A stretch of DNA of 64,000 nt from Symbiodinium natans (lineage: Eukaryota > Sar > Dinophyceae > Suessiales > Symbiodiniaceae). The notes beneath the pieces are model-generated. The model worked only from the letters and a program-made list of their open reading frames with translations. It was not told where the DNA came from and did not search any database. This document shows positions 23,401-28,424 of this stretch, piece by piece. The stretch's first letter is position 1, and every line of letters begins with the position of its first letter. The stretch is from contig CAJNDS010000546.1 of assembly GCA_905221605.1 (NCBI GenBank), positions 875,405 through 939,404 of the forward strand. The letters run 5' to 3'. The position numbers and the translations under genes were made by a program.

Positions 23401-23490
23401 AGGAAAGGAGTTGCGATTTCCATCCTCACCGACCGGGAACAAGATGCGATGGAACTCATTGCCAACGTCATCGAAAAGGCGACAGTCTGA
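2668..23490 (+). CDS. DEAD-box ATP-dependent RNA helicase, about 30 exons
   Basis: This is a superfamily 2 DEAD-box helicase, an ATP-driven RNA unwinding or RNP remodelling enzyme. The joined exons give about 534 residues. An acidic N-terminus carries a PTKRARADD nuclear-localisation-like patch. It is followed by the Q motif (PTPIQ), motif I (ATGSGKT), Ia (PTREL), Ib (TPGRL), II (DEAD), III (SATWP), IV (VFVATK), V (ATDVAGRGID) and VI (HRIGRTGRQG), ending soon after at TGA 23488-23490. All expected motifs are present in order, and the modelled phases are continuous from ATG 2668. Intron donors by my model are 13 GA, 9 GC and 7 GT; 22 of 29 acceptors are AG|G. Introns run from 67 bp to about 2.4 kb and carry telomere-type repeats and MITE-like elements. 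SATWP and the LPKIKD segment before the core resemble the DDX5/DDX46-type subgroup, but the subfamily is not settled. The link between the N-terminal exons and the core (6638-9174) is the weakest part. Confidence 0.9.
3138..3192. repeat. TTTAGGG array in helicase intron 1
   Basis: Eight perfect units of TTTAGGG, in the orientation opposite to the array at 2305-2605, so the two could pair in a transcript. Confidence 0.95.
3410..3460 (+). CDS. Helicase exon 2, acidic
   Basis: Acceptor GCAG|G; reads DSGSDVEAEKEEEISQ and leaves one base before a GA donor. This is an acidic segment N-terminal to the helicase core. Entry and exit phases match exons 1 and 3. Confidence 0.6.
4034..4087. repeat. TTTAGGG array in helicase intron 2
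   Basis: Seven to eight perfect TTTAGGG units. CCCTAAA units of opposite orientation follow at 4253-4280 within the same intron. Confidence 0.95.
4402..4500. repeat. Intronic repeat family C (GTACCCC..AAG)
   Basis: Shares GTACCCC-CTAAG, ATATGCTCCGAATATGGCC and TTAAG-ATCTTT motifs with 13612-13735 and 21481-21600, all inside helicase introns. This looks like another short dispersed family, without clear terminal repeats. Confidence 0.5.
4689..4728 (+). CDS. Helicase exon 3, NLS-like
   Basis: Acceptor TCAG|G; reads PTKRARADDQVGG. The KRAR cluster is a plausible nuclear localisation signal. The exon ends at a GA donor at the left edge of a 90-base G/A tract. Confidence 0.6.
4724..4815. repeat. 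Polypurine G/A tract
   Basis: About 90 bases of G runs of 3-16 separated by single A, on the transcribed + strand right at the exon 3 donor. It has strong G-quadruplex and triplex potential. Frames over it (poly-Gly, poly-Pro) are artefacts. Confidence 0.95.
4936..4962 (+). CDS. Helicase exon 4, micro-exon
   Basis: A 27-base exon after CTCAG reads ESDIEDTS and ends with two bases before a GT donor. Phase 2 in and phase 2 out agree with its neighbours. Confidence 0.5.
5430..5481 (+). CDS. Helicase exon 5
   Basis: Acceptor GTCAG; reads GKQQVLQLEPKRASSQK to a GA donor. A fragment of the MITE-like family (GGTTATAAGTAC) starts just downstream at about 5494. The 3' edge could lie 3-12 bases further on. 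Confidence 0.5.
6011..6092 (+). CDS. Helicase exon 6
   Basis: Acceptor ACCAG|G; reads GPEVGFGDLQLAGFKG, then VELLETERPPK, ending one base before a GA donor. It lies between two CCCTAAA/TTTAGGG arrays. Confidence 0.55.
6112..6209. repeat. TTTAGGG array in helicase intron 6
   Basis: Thirteen near-perfect TTTAGGG units begin 20 bases after the exon 6 donor. A CCCTAAA array of opposite orientation (5940-6000) ends 10 bases before the same exon, so exon 6 is bracketed by inverted arrays. Confidence 0.95.
6399..6444. repeat. (ATG)n microsatellite
   Basis: About fifteen ATG/GAT units lie in a helicase intron, directly after TTTAGGG units. They create spurious poly-Met and poly-His frames. Confidence 0.98.
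6609..6637 (+). CDS. Helicase exon 7
   Basis: Acceptor CCCAG|G; reads PVEHLPKIK to a GA donor, in phase with exon 6 (PPKG|PVEHL). The segment resembles the conserved piece that precedes the core in DDX46/PRP5-type helicases; that is a resemblance only. The donor could instead be one of the downstream GT sites. Confidence 0.45.
6769..6890 (+). CDS. Possible extra helicase exon with a 15-base tandem repeat
   Basis: After TTCAAG an open frame reads TTDDMKVELKSPQPCVINQ, then a tandem DQAER-DQAER, up to the left end of a MITE-like element at 6892. It would fit in phase 0 after exon 7. The acceptor is AG|A and the composition is low-complexity, so I left it out of the main model. Another candidate lies at about 7496-7560. 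Confidence 0.25.
6892..7032. repeat. MITE-like family A copy 1
   Basis: A 141-base element with inverted ends CTACTTGGAGGTT and AACCTCCAAGTA. The interior is made of CATAACC/GGTTATAAG motifs. It lies in a helicase intron. No transposase is encoded. Confidence 0.75.
7212..7298. repeat. Hairpin MITE-like element
   Basis: An inverted repeat (GGGGGTTTA ... GGGATCCCTG against CAGGGATCCC ... TAAACCCCC) folds with a very short loop. Diverged relatives with similar ends occur at about 22280-22345 and 25961-26047. Confidence 0.65.
7367..7442. repeat. CCCTAAA array upstream of helicase exon 8
   Basis: Ten perfect CCCTAAA units in intronic sequence. Confidence 0.95.
7952..8026 (+). CDS. Helicase exon 8
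   Basis: Acceptor AGAG|G; reads AAPAAAASPPKEEPSIGPEV, then FGEEE, to a GC donor in phase 0. The same frame stays open to 8046 (AKLRRQK), which would suit the family, but no in-phase donor exists there. Confidence 0.5.
8435..8463. repeat. G29 homopolymer after a T run
   Basis: A T-rich run passes directly into 29 consecutive G in a helicase intron. Length may be affected by sequencing error. Confidence 0.95.
9030..9162. repeat. CCCTAAA array before helicase exon 9
   Basis: The longest clean block in the window, about 18 units. It ends 13 bases upstream of the exon 9 acceptor, where a polypyrimidine tract would normally be. Confidence 0.95.
9175..9252 (+). CDS. Helicase exon 9, pre-core
   Basis: Acceptor GCAG|G; reads VQQHGGQDSVPAPLTNF, then RESRTAPRP, to a GA donor. 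VPAPLTNF matches the 'vPxPixxF' element just upstream of the Q motif in DEAD-box proteins. A 120-base CCCTAAA array ends 13 bases before the exon. Confidence 0.7.
9509..9609 (+). CDS. Helicase exon 10, Q-motif region
   Basis: Reads LLQNKPYIPVFMREVLPTKL, then QQPLQELGFDVPT, with two bases (CC) before a GA donor. Joined to exon 11 it gives the Q motif DVPTPIQ. Confidence 0.85.
9984..10033 (+). CDS. Helicase exon 11
   Basis: Acceptor CAAG|G; reads IQAHAIPIIAAGRDLV and leaves G before a GC donor. This is the segment between the Q motif and motif I. Confidence 0.9.
10731..10778 (+). CDS. Helicase exon 12, motif I (Walker A)
   Basis: Acceptor GAAG|G; reads ISATGSGKTLAYLLP with ATGSGKT as the ATP-binding loop. 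Ends one base before a GC donor. The next intron is only 67 bases. Confidence 0.95.
10846..10901 (+). CDS. Helicase exon 13
   Basis: Reads SLKDHEFPNALKPCVPLCI across the junction; GA donor. It supplies the helix before motif Ia. The acceptor here is GAG|C, chosen by phase. Confidence 0.75.
11331..11464. repeat. MITE-like family A copy 2
   Basis: A 134-base copy in helicase intron 13 with ends CTACTTGGAAGTTCAT and AAACCTCCAAGTAG, and the internal GGGTTATAAGTACAG motif. Confidence 0.8.
11777..11846 (+). CDS. Helicase exon 14, motif Ia
   Basis: Acceptor GAAG|G; reads VLGPTRELVAQIQRSAERHA, then GNR plus one base, before a GT donor. PTREL is motif Ia. Confidence 0.9.
12042..12064 (+). CDS. Helicase exon 15, 23-base micro-exon
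   Basis: Acceptor TACAG|G; completes an Arg codon and reads LSCDKSF before a GT donor. Including it restores a normal spacing of about 25 residues between PTREL and YGG. Inferred from phase and spacing. Confidence 0.5.
12335..12381 (+). CDS. Helicase exon 16, YGG (GG) motif
   Basis: Reads TIYGGASKATPPPAI plus AG before a GA donor. YGGASK is the conserved GG element. The same frame is open 21 bases upstream, so the 5' edge may lie at 12314. Confidence 0.8.
13462..13561. repeat. TTTAGGG array in helicase intron 16
   Basis: Six perfect TTTAGGG units followed by degenerate ones (TTTTGGG). A CCCTAAA block of opposite orientation lies about 120 bases upstream (13334-13362). Confidence 0.9.
13612..13735. 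repeat. Intronic repeat family C, copy 2
   Basis: Contains GTACCCCTAAG, AATATACTCCTAATCTGGCCC and AAGGATCTTTAAA, in the same order as at 4402. Confidence 0.5.
14787..14841 (+). CDS. Helicase exon 17, motif Ib
   Basis: Acceptor TGAG|G; reads MPAVVVATPGRLIEFLEE before a GA donor. The intron in front of it is the longest in the model, 2.4 kb. Confidence 0.95.
15272..15415. repeat. MITE-like family A copy 3
   Basis: A 144-base copy in helicase intron 17 with ends TGCTTGGAGGTTCATGG and CAGAACCTCCAAGTA. Internal motifs are the same as in copies 1 and 2. Confidence 0.8.
16159..16209 (+). CDS. Helicase exon 18, first half of motif II
   Basis: Acceptor GGAG|G; reads EPAPCSLKHVRHMVLDE and stops at a GC donor inside the DEAD box. 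Read through unspliced it would give DEAK, so the intron must be removed to make a catalytic site. Confidence 0.95.
16654..16689 (+). CDS. Helicase exon 19, second half of motif II
   Basis: Acceptor AGAG|G; reads ADRMLGEGFEVQ, completing D-E-A-D-R-M-L. GC donor. GAGGC is present at both intron edges. Confidence 0.95.
17141..17181 (+). CDS. Helicase exon 20
   Basis: Acceptor GCAG|G; reads VRQILAEATMPNR plus CA before a GA donor. It leads into motif III. Confidence 0.95.
17648..17699 (+). CDS. Helicase exon 21, motif III
   Basis: Acceptor TAAG|G; reads TLLFSATWPPAVKAMTR before a GT donor. SAT is motif III and couples ATP hydrolysis to unwinding. Confidence 0.95.
18240..18301 (+). CDS. Helicase exon 22
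   Basis: Acceptor GCAG|G; reads AFASTVLRQPVEVRVGVAEQ plus CA before a GA donor. It matches the linker between the two RecA domains. Confidence 0.9.
18511..18535 (+). CDS. Helicase exon 23
   Basis: Acceptor TTCAG; reads TNPNVVQD to a GT donor. It matches the 'NVxQ' stretch opening RecA domain 2. A further small exon between 18536 and 19405 is possible. Confidence 0.75.
19406..19544 (+). CDS. Helicase exon 24, motif IV
   Basis: Reads LQDLITRARKGRKNVKAI, then VFVATKRACQQLERSLR, plus G before a GC donor. VFVATK is motif IV. The 3' edge is well supported; the 5' edge is approximate. Confidence 0.85.
20057..20115 (+). CDS. Helicase exon 25, motif IVa region
   Basis: Acceptor GGAG|G; reads RVPLVCDALHGDRSQRDRE before a GT donor. 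ALHGDRSQ is the conserved 'HGdxxQ' element. Confidence 0.95.
20788..20823 (+). CDS. Helicase exon 26
   Basis: Acceptor GGAG|G; reads AVLDHFRKGQVQ before a GC donor ('FrxG' element). The intron on its right is unusually rich in TTTTGGG/TTCAGGG variants. Confidence 0.95.
21381..21419 (+). CDS. Helicase exon 27, motif V
   Basis: Acceptor AAAG|G; reads VLLATDVAGRGID before GTGAGC, the most conventional donor of the gene. Contains motif V. Confidence 0.95.
21481..21700. repeat. Intronic repeat family C, copy 3
   Basis: Contains GTACCCCTAAG, AATACGCTCCGAATATGGCC and AAGGATATTAAAA. A longer right part with GTAGGGAGGGA is related to sequence at 16730-16855. Confidence 0.5.
21806..21851 (+). CDS. 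Helicase exon 28
   Basis: Acceptor CCAG|G; reads VVNYDCPRSAEDYIH plus C before a GC donor. The Arg codon that opens motif VI is split across the intron. Confidence 0.95.
22622..22738. repeat. MITE-like family A copy 4
   Basis: A 117-base, internally shortened copy in helicase intron 28 with ends CTACTTGGAGGT and ATGGACCTCCAAGTAG. Confidence 0.75.
22793..22817 (+). CDS. Helicase exon 29, motif VI
   Basis: A 25-base exon after GCAG|G gives IGRTGRQ plus GG, before a GA donor. With the split Arg it forms HRIGRTGRQG, motif VI with the arginine finger. Confidence 0.95.
23092..23173. repeat. TTTAGGG array in the last helicase intron
   Basis: Eleven units, one altered (TTTATG), about 230 bases before the terminal exon. 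Confidence 0.95.
23403..23490 (+). CDS. Helicase exon 30, C-terminus and stop
   Basis: Acceptor TCAG|G; reads KGVAISILTDREQDAMELIA, then NVIEKATV and TGA. The protein ends about 35 residues after motif VI, with no RGG tail. Confidence 0.95.
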
Positions 23491-24165
23491 CGCGTCAGTC
23501 CGATAGGCAGATCTTATGATATGGTGCATTGTAGCTTATTAAACAGACAACATGTTATGTTCCGTTCTCATGTTGGCAATTGGGGGTCTACGAAATGGGA
23601 AACCCACAATTTGGATCAAACAGAAACCCCAATAAGATACCCCGAATTTAGGAAACCCCCAAGTGCTTCACATGATGGTTGCCCACGGCCCTCACTGGAG
23701 CAAACGGCACATGCGTGTGCGCAAGCCGGTGAGCCCCACTCCCTCCGAGCCGTAGAACCCCAAACCCAAGGCAGGTCCCTGGAAGGATCCGGAAACCTTC
23801 CAAAGAAAGGAGAAACCCCCAGTTCAGTATAGACCCAAAACCCAAAACCCAATTCAGTATAGGATACGATCGGGAACTTATAGGAACCCTTAGAGGCGCT
23901 GTACTTTCCAGACCCCCTTTGAGGAGTCCGGGAAACCGCTTGTCCACCAAAGTCCGGGATAAGCCTGCGAAAGTTCGCCCGTGATCCCCGGCAGCGGCCA
24001 CACCCTGCAAAACAATCCTATGAAGCAGAGTTCATGTTAAGTGTGTGCGTGTGTGAGGGTTCCTTCTGGGATACTTGAAAAAGGAAGGAGAGCGAGAGAG
24101 AGCGAGAGCGACGGAGAACCAAAAAATCACATTTTACATAGCGCTGCCGGCAGGCCGGCACTCGA
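23491..24165. other. Intergenic spacer between two + strand genes
   Basis: About 675 bases follow the helicase stop. It contains a hairpin-like repeat at 23575-23660 and another at 23855-23935, but no exon that I can support. A short purine-rich (GAGA) run at 24090-24113 precedes the next start codon. Confidence 0.5.
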
Positions 24166-26515
24166 ATGCCGCCAGAACTTGCGAAGAGGCTCTTCCTCCA
24201 GTCTCCCTGTTGGACCCCGAGTGAAGGTTTCGGGTTTAGGGTTTAGCGTTTATGGTTTAGGGTGCCCTTACTGCCAATTTTGCTGGTTCCCCCTCTGAGC
24301 AAAGAAGGATATTCGTACGGTGTTTCTGGTTCAGGGCAGTTTCTGTTCCAGTTTGCATGAGGCTCATGCAGTTGTTTGGCTCTATCTTCTGAAGGTTAGG
24401 GGTTGAAGGGTGGAGGTTTGGGGTTCAAGGACGAAGGGGAGGGTTTGGGTCTTAAGGGCCTCAAAGCATTCTGAGTTTCTTGGCTCACCTTAGCAAAACT
24501 CTCCGAATCCGGACATGACATCGCAGTTCCGTGCGCAAGTGGAAGGAAGGAGGGAACAAGGTGACCCTGGGATTAGGATTTAGGATTTAGGATTTAGGAT
24601 TTAGGATTTAGGGTTTAGGGTTTAGGGTTTAGGGTTTAGGGTTTAGGTTCAGCCTACCAAGCCCTAGAAGCCACATGGTGGTTGCGGATTTGTGCAAGGC
24701 GAGTCTGGCACCCAAGATTGTCCTGAATTGGGGTTTAGGGTTTAGGGTTTCGGGTGTGAATATCTCACGTTGTTGCAACTAAAGTCCGCGCTGCACTCTT
24801 AAGTCCTTAACCCTAAACTTGCATTCTCTTAAGGAGCCTTAACACTTAACAACGAGCACAAATAATAGCAACCACCATCATCGTCATAGCTGCAGTGACC
24901 TCTTAGGATGTGTTTAGAATTTTCAGGTGTTCCTTCGGCAAAGAAATCCTTGAAAGCCTGCGCTCCATGGATGTTCAGTTAAGATCCACGCAGGAGAAAT
25001 CCCTTGAAGTTTCTGTCTGCTTTCAATGACTTGACCGAAATTCGGGATTAAGTTCAGGGTTGAGGGGCCCAAGCAGACAGTCTGGGGATTATCTTGGGCT
25101 GGTGAGGGTAGAATAGGCCCTAACCCAAGCCCTCGCAGACACAATTTCAGTAGGGTTTCGTGGACTTCCCTAAACCCTAAACCCTAAACCCTAAACCCTA
25201 AACCCTAAACCCCACTGCGTTCCACAAACTTCCCTGACAGAGGCTGGGCATGCTGACCTCCGTGGGCAAGGTCGATCCGCGGATGCACTGGAAGGACGAA
25301 GTTCATGGGGTAGTTTTAACTGGTTTAGGGTTTAGGGCTTAGGGAGGCATATAAGTAAGCTAGCTATGGTCATAAGAAGTTATAGAACCCTCAGACACTG
25401 AGAACACCATGCTTCTGACGAAGCATGATCCTGCAAGTCGCGGCATTCGGTTCACCCTAAACCCGACTTGAAGGTTCAGGGTACGTATAACCCAATGAGA
25501 ACTGCACTTCTAACCCAGTTATGAACCCCTTAGTTACCCTGATATGGCTAGAATTCGGTTGTAAGTGCAAATATTTTTTGGTGAGGTAAGTACCATAAAC
25601 CTCCAAGTAAGCCCTGCGGGGATCAGGGTTTCGAGGACTTCGACCATGGAGATGAGTGGCTTCGGAAGCATTCTGCAGGTTCATCGTACTTATAAACCCA
25701 ACTACAACTGCACTCACAACCCAATTATAACCATATTGCGGTACTGATGGGGCTTCTGGGTGAGTCGTAAGTTGCAAGAACAGCTATAATTGCGTGAGAA
25801 GTACGATATGAAGATAAAGCAGCCGGATGAACGCCCCGAATAGGATTCTTAGCTAACCAACAGTGCGGGGGGGGGGGGGTGGGCAAACTACACAAAACGC
25901 CTCTCTACTTGCTTGCTCGTTCGATGCAAACACCAAACCCTGAACCTTGAACAACCAAATGGGGTTTCCGAAATTGGGGATACCTTTTTGGGATCCTCAT
26001 TTTAAGGGTTCCTGCTAGGAGTCCTCTATTTCCATAAACCCCCAAATCGTCCTTCTGTTCAAGCCGAAGCTCAAGACAACCCCTCGATGAAACCTACTTT
26101 CAAAATCCCTAAAGCCTCCAGGAGCCATGGCAAGGTCTGGACGGCAACAAGTATCAGAAGGAGGACCTCTTTGGATTGAGGTTTAAGAGCTTTTTTGGGG
26201 CTTAAAGCTTAAAGGTTTCAAGGGCTTGAGGTTTTGAGGAATTGTTAGGCACAATATGAGGCTCTATTTCGCATAGGAACCCCAAATGAGCAAATAGCTT
26301 CGAGGACGGTACAAGTCAAAAGGTTCTGGTTTCGTTCGTGTTGAGAAATTGCACAGAGGTGTTGGCACTCTGCTGGCTGGCATCGCCAGGACGCAAACCT
26401 TTTACACGAAGACCCCGAAACCTCTAAGCCTTACCTCCCAGACGTCGAAATATAAACGCCTGTGCTGCCGACTACGCAGGATCTGAAGAGTGCGGTGGAA
26501 TCTTTGTGGACTTGA
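24166..26515 (+). CDS. Unrecognised 9-exon gene, about 151 residues
   Basis: ATG at 24166 starts MPPELAKRLFLQSPCWTP. Exons by my model are 24166-24220, 24340-24390, 24494-24560, 24671-24724, 25243-25294, 25627-25678, 26135-26180, 26316-26358 and 26480-26515 (TGA). Every junction is in phase (total 456 bases), donors are GT, GA, GT, GA, GA, GT, GT, GT, and most acceptors are AG or AG|G. Readable segments include SKLSESGHDIAVPCASG, HMVVADLCKASLAPKIVL, LGMLTSVGKVDPRMHWK, GFEDFDHGDEWLRKHSAG and LDGNKYQKEDLFGL. I recognise no domain, signal peptide or membrane segment. It lies 675 bases downstream of the helicase on the same strand, as in the unidirectional gene clusters usual for dinoflagellates. 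Phase consistency argues it is real. Exons 2 and 8 have alternative frames. Confidence 0.6.
24565..24650. repeat. GGATTTA then TTTAGGG array
   Basis: Five ATTTAGG units grade into six TTTAGGG units, a visible step between two variants of the 7-base unit. It starts five bases after the exon 3 donor of the unrecognised gene. Confidence 0.9.
25464..25609. repeat. MITE-like family A copy 5
   Basis: A 146-base copy in the intron between exons 5 and 6 of the unrecognised gene at 24.2-26.5 kb. Ends are GACTTGAAGGTTCAGGG and ATAAACCTCCAAGTA. Confidence 0.75.
25671..25805. repeat. MITE-like family A copy 6, diverged
   Basis: It begins GCAGGTTCATCGTACTTATAA at the exon 6 donor of the same gene and carries the family's internal motifs. 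The right end is eroded. A half copy (CTACTTGGAGGTTCATGG) is at 27508-27580. Confidence 0.5.
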
Positions 26516-27910
26516 CCTTCGCGATGGGGCTCTGAAAGAGGCAGCTTCCGGCGTGCTACTTGCAGCGAGGAGCCCTGAACCAGTGCCGATCAGCATCTCC
26601 ACGCATGGCTTCGAAACATCTTCAAGAGCACATCCCCATCGCCTCGAAGATGGTTGCTCAAGTTCCCGGCCGTTTTTCCCCAACGCGGCCGAGGGAAGCT
26701 CGGAAGAATCGGACGGGACGGCGGACAGGCTTTGGACTGGGCGCTGATCCTGACTCGCCGTCGCTTGAGGCTCAAGATGAAGCGTGACGACCCGCATCCT
26801 GGGCCAATCATAGGTCCTAATGCTTTGTTTGCAAGCGGGCCTGCAACCAAGAAGCCACCACATTGAAAGGGGCTGCCTGACCGTTTCGCGACCTACTGGA
26901 GGACGCTTACTAAGGGTGAGGGAACTTGCTTATCAGGGATCCTGTTAGGTTTTGCCGGATTCTTTGAAGGACAGTCTCTGATTCAGAGTACTCCAACATT
27001 CCTTAAATACTACAATTTTGCTCAAGAACTCCCCCAAAAATATAAATACTCTTCCTTTAAAGCGTAGTATAGGGATAGTAGATTCAGGAATATTCCTGAC
27101 ATCATACTGGGATCCCTAATCCCCAAAACCCTGCGAAGGCAGGTTCACTATTAAAGCCTGTACTCCCTAACTCCCTACAATTCAAGGCATCTTCCTTAAT
27201 TCAGGGATATTACCTGCACCTGCAAGTAAGGCAGATTCCCGAGACAACGAGCCCTAAACCCCAACTGAACCCTAAACCTTAACCCTACTTACCAAACTTT
27301 GGGATGTTGGAGTATCTGGCATCCTTGGCCCGCAAAGGCAGCCCTAGCGTGTCTTCTTCCGAACTTCTTTTTATCAATCAAGAGTTGGGGTTTCGGTTTT
27401 AAGACGTCGGGCTTCTTACGTATTCCCAGAAGAAGGAACGCGTGCTCAGACAGTGGAAAAATGCTGGCACGTGGTGAGAAGTCTGTCTTTCGCTGGGCTA
27501 GACGGGCTACTTGGAGGTTCATGGGTAGTTCTAATCGCAAGGTTGCAAGTACACTCAATCACGTGTAGCCATAAGTCCTGTTTTATTTTTAGATCTTCTC
27601 CGGTTATAGTCCTTAGTAGGCCCCCCCTATTGCAGATCCCTATGAAGGACTATTAGTTTACGGGAGAACATCCCAAGCCAAAACCTTTTCGGCCCCTCGA
27701 CCTATCCTAGATTGGCGAAAAAGACTTGCAAGCCGACGTCATGAGACCATGAACACACGGTTATTTATTACGGGGTTTAGGGTTTGGTTTGGGGTTTTCA
27801 GTGGGAGGTGGGAGGGGGTTGCCAAATGCATTCTTCGGGCGACGAAAAATGCATTTGGAATGCCCTAGAAATGCATGTCGGGTAGATGTTGGTCGTAAAA
27901 CACCAATCTA
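26516..27910. other. Spacer left of the retrotransposon, no supported gene
   Basis: Between 26490 and 26866 long frames are open on both strands, and I could not decide that any is coding. Between 26990 and 27240 there is sequence related to the intronic repeats (GGGATAGTAG, CCTAATTCAGGGATATT). A half MITE (family A) is at 27508-27580. From about 27824 to 27910 there is a GCATTT/GGGCGACGAAAAATGCAT repeat that also occurs right of the retrotransposon. Confidence 0.5.
27824..27910. repeat. GCATTT-type repeat, left flank of the retrotransposon
   Basis: The segment containing GGGCGACGAAAAATGCAT, GGAATGCCCT and GATGTTGGTCGTAAAA is nearly repeated at 34996-35078 in the same orientation. The retrotransposon therefore lies between two copies of an older repeat. 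Confidence 0.7.
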
Positions 27911-27928
27911 CTTCTGCATCGCTGATCA
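27911..27928 (-). repeat. B2, terminal short repeat of the retrotransposon
   Basis: The 18 bases CTTCTGCATCGCTGATCA are identical to 28003-28020 and abut A2. Together with the preceding TA they make a 20-base identity. This marks the downstream end of the element (minus strand). Confidence 0.75.
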
Positions 27929-28002
27929 AGACTTGAGCATCGTTAGCCACGTCGCATTTCATGATGCGCTCGGCTCAGTATTCCTGTGCACGCACGAACA
28001 TA
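27929..28002 (-). repeat. A2 repeat of the retrotransposon
   Basis: A 74-base repeat that appears identical to A1 at 34408-34481 and to 28185-28258, starting AGACTTGAGCATCG and ending CACGAACATA on the + strand. It is flanked by B1 and B2. Confidence 0.85.
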
Positions 28003-28020
28003 CTTCTGCATCGCTGATCA
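28003..28020 (-). repeat. B1 repeat of the retrotransposon
   Basis: The 18-base copy of B2 on the inner side of A2, completing the B1-A2-B2 order on the minus strand. Confidence 0.7.
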
Positions 28021-28184
28021 TTTTGCAGCGGTCGTACTCTCATGTCTTCGGCAGAAGTCTTTGCGATCTCGTGAGACATGCGGTGCAAAGCATCAGCTGC
28101 ATCGCCGATCATACTGAACAGGGATTGAAAGAGAAAGTCAATGCCTCCACCTCCCAAAGTAATGCCTCGGGCGGCGAGGGCGGG

Positions 28185-28414
28185 AGACTTGAGCATCGTT
28201 AGCCACGTCGCATTTCATGATGCGCTCGGCTCAGTATTCCTGTGCACGCACGAACATACTTCTGCATCGCTGATCATTTTGCAGCGGTCGTACTCTCATG
28301 TCTTCGGCAGAAGTCTTTGCGATCTCGTGAGACATGCGGTGCAAAGCATCAGCTGCATCGCCGATCATACTGAACAGGGATTGAAAGAGAAAGTCAATGC
28401 CTCCACCTCCCAAA
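28185..28414 (-). repeat. Second copy of a 256-base tandem duplication
   Basis: A 230-base block that appears identical to 27929-28158 is repeated at 28185-28414, separated by a 26-base GC-rich linker (28159-28184). It contains A2 and the sequence beyond B1, so the right terminal region was duplicated in tandem. Confidence 0.9.
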
Positions 28415-28424
28415 TCATCCCAAA

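Noticed and set aside
26402-26866. Minus-strand 153-residue ORF and three overlapping plus ORFs
   Set aside because: All frames of a GC-rich stretch are open together, and the last exon of the unrecognised gene overlaps. None has a motif.
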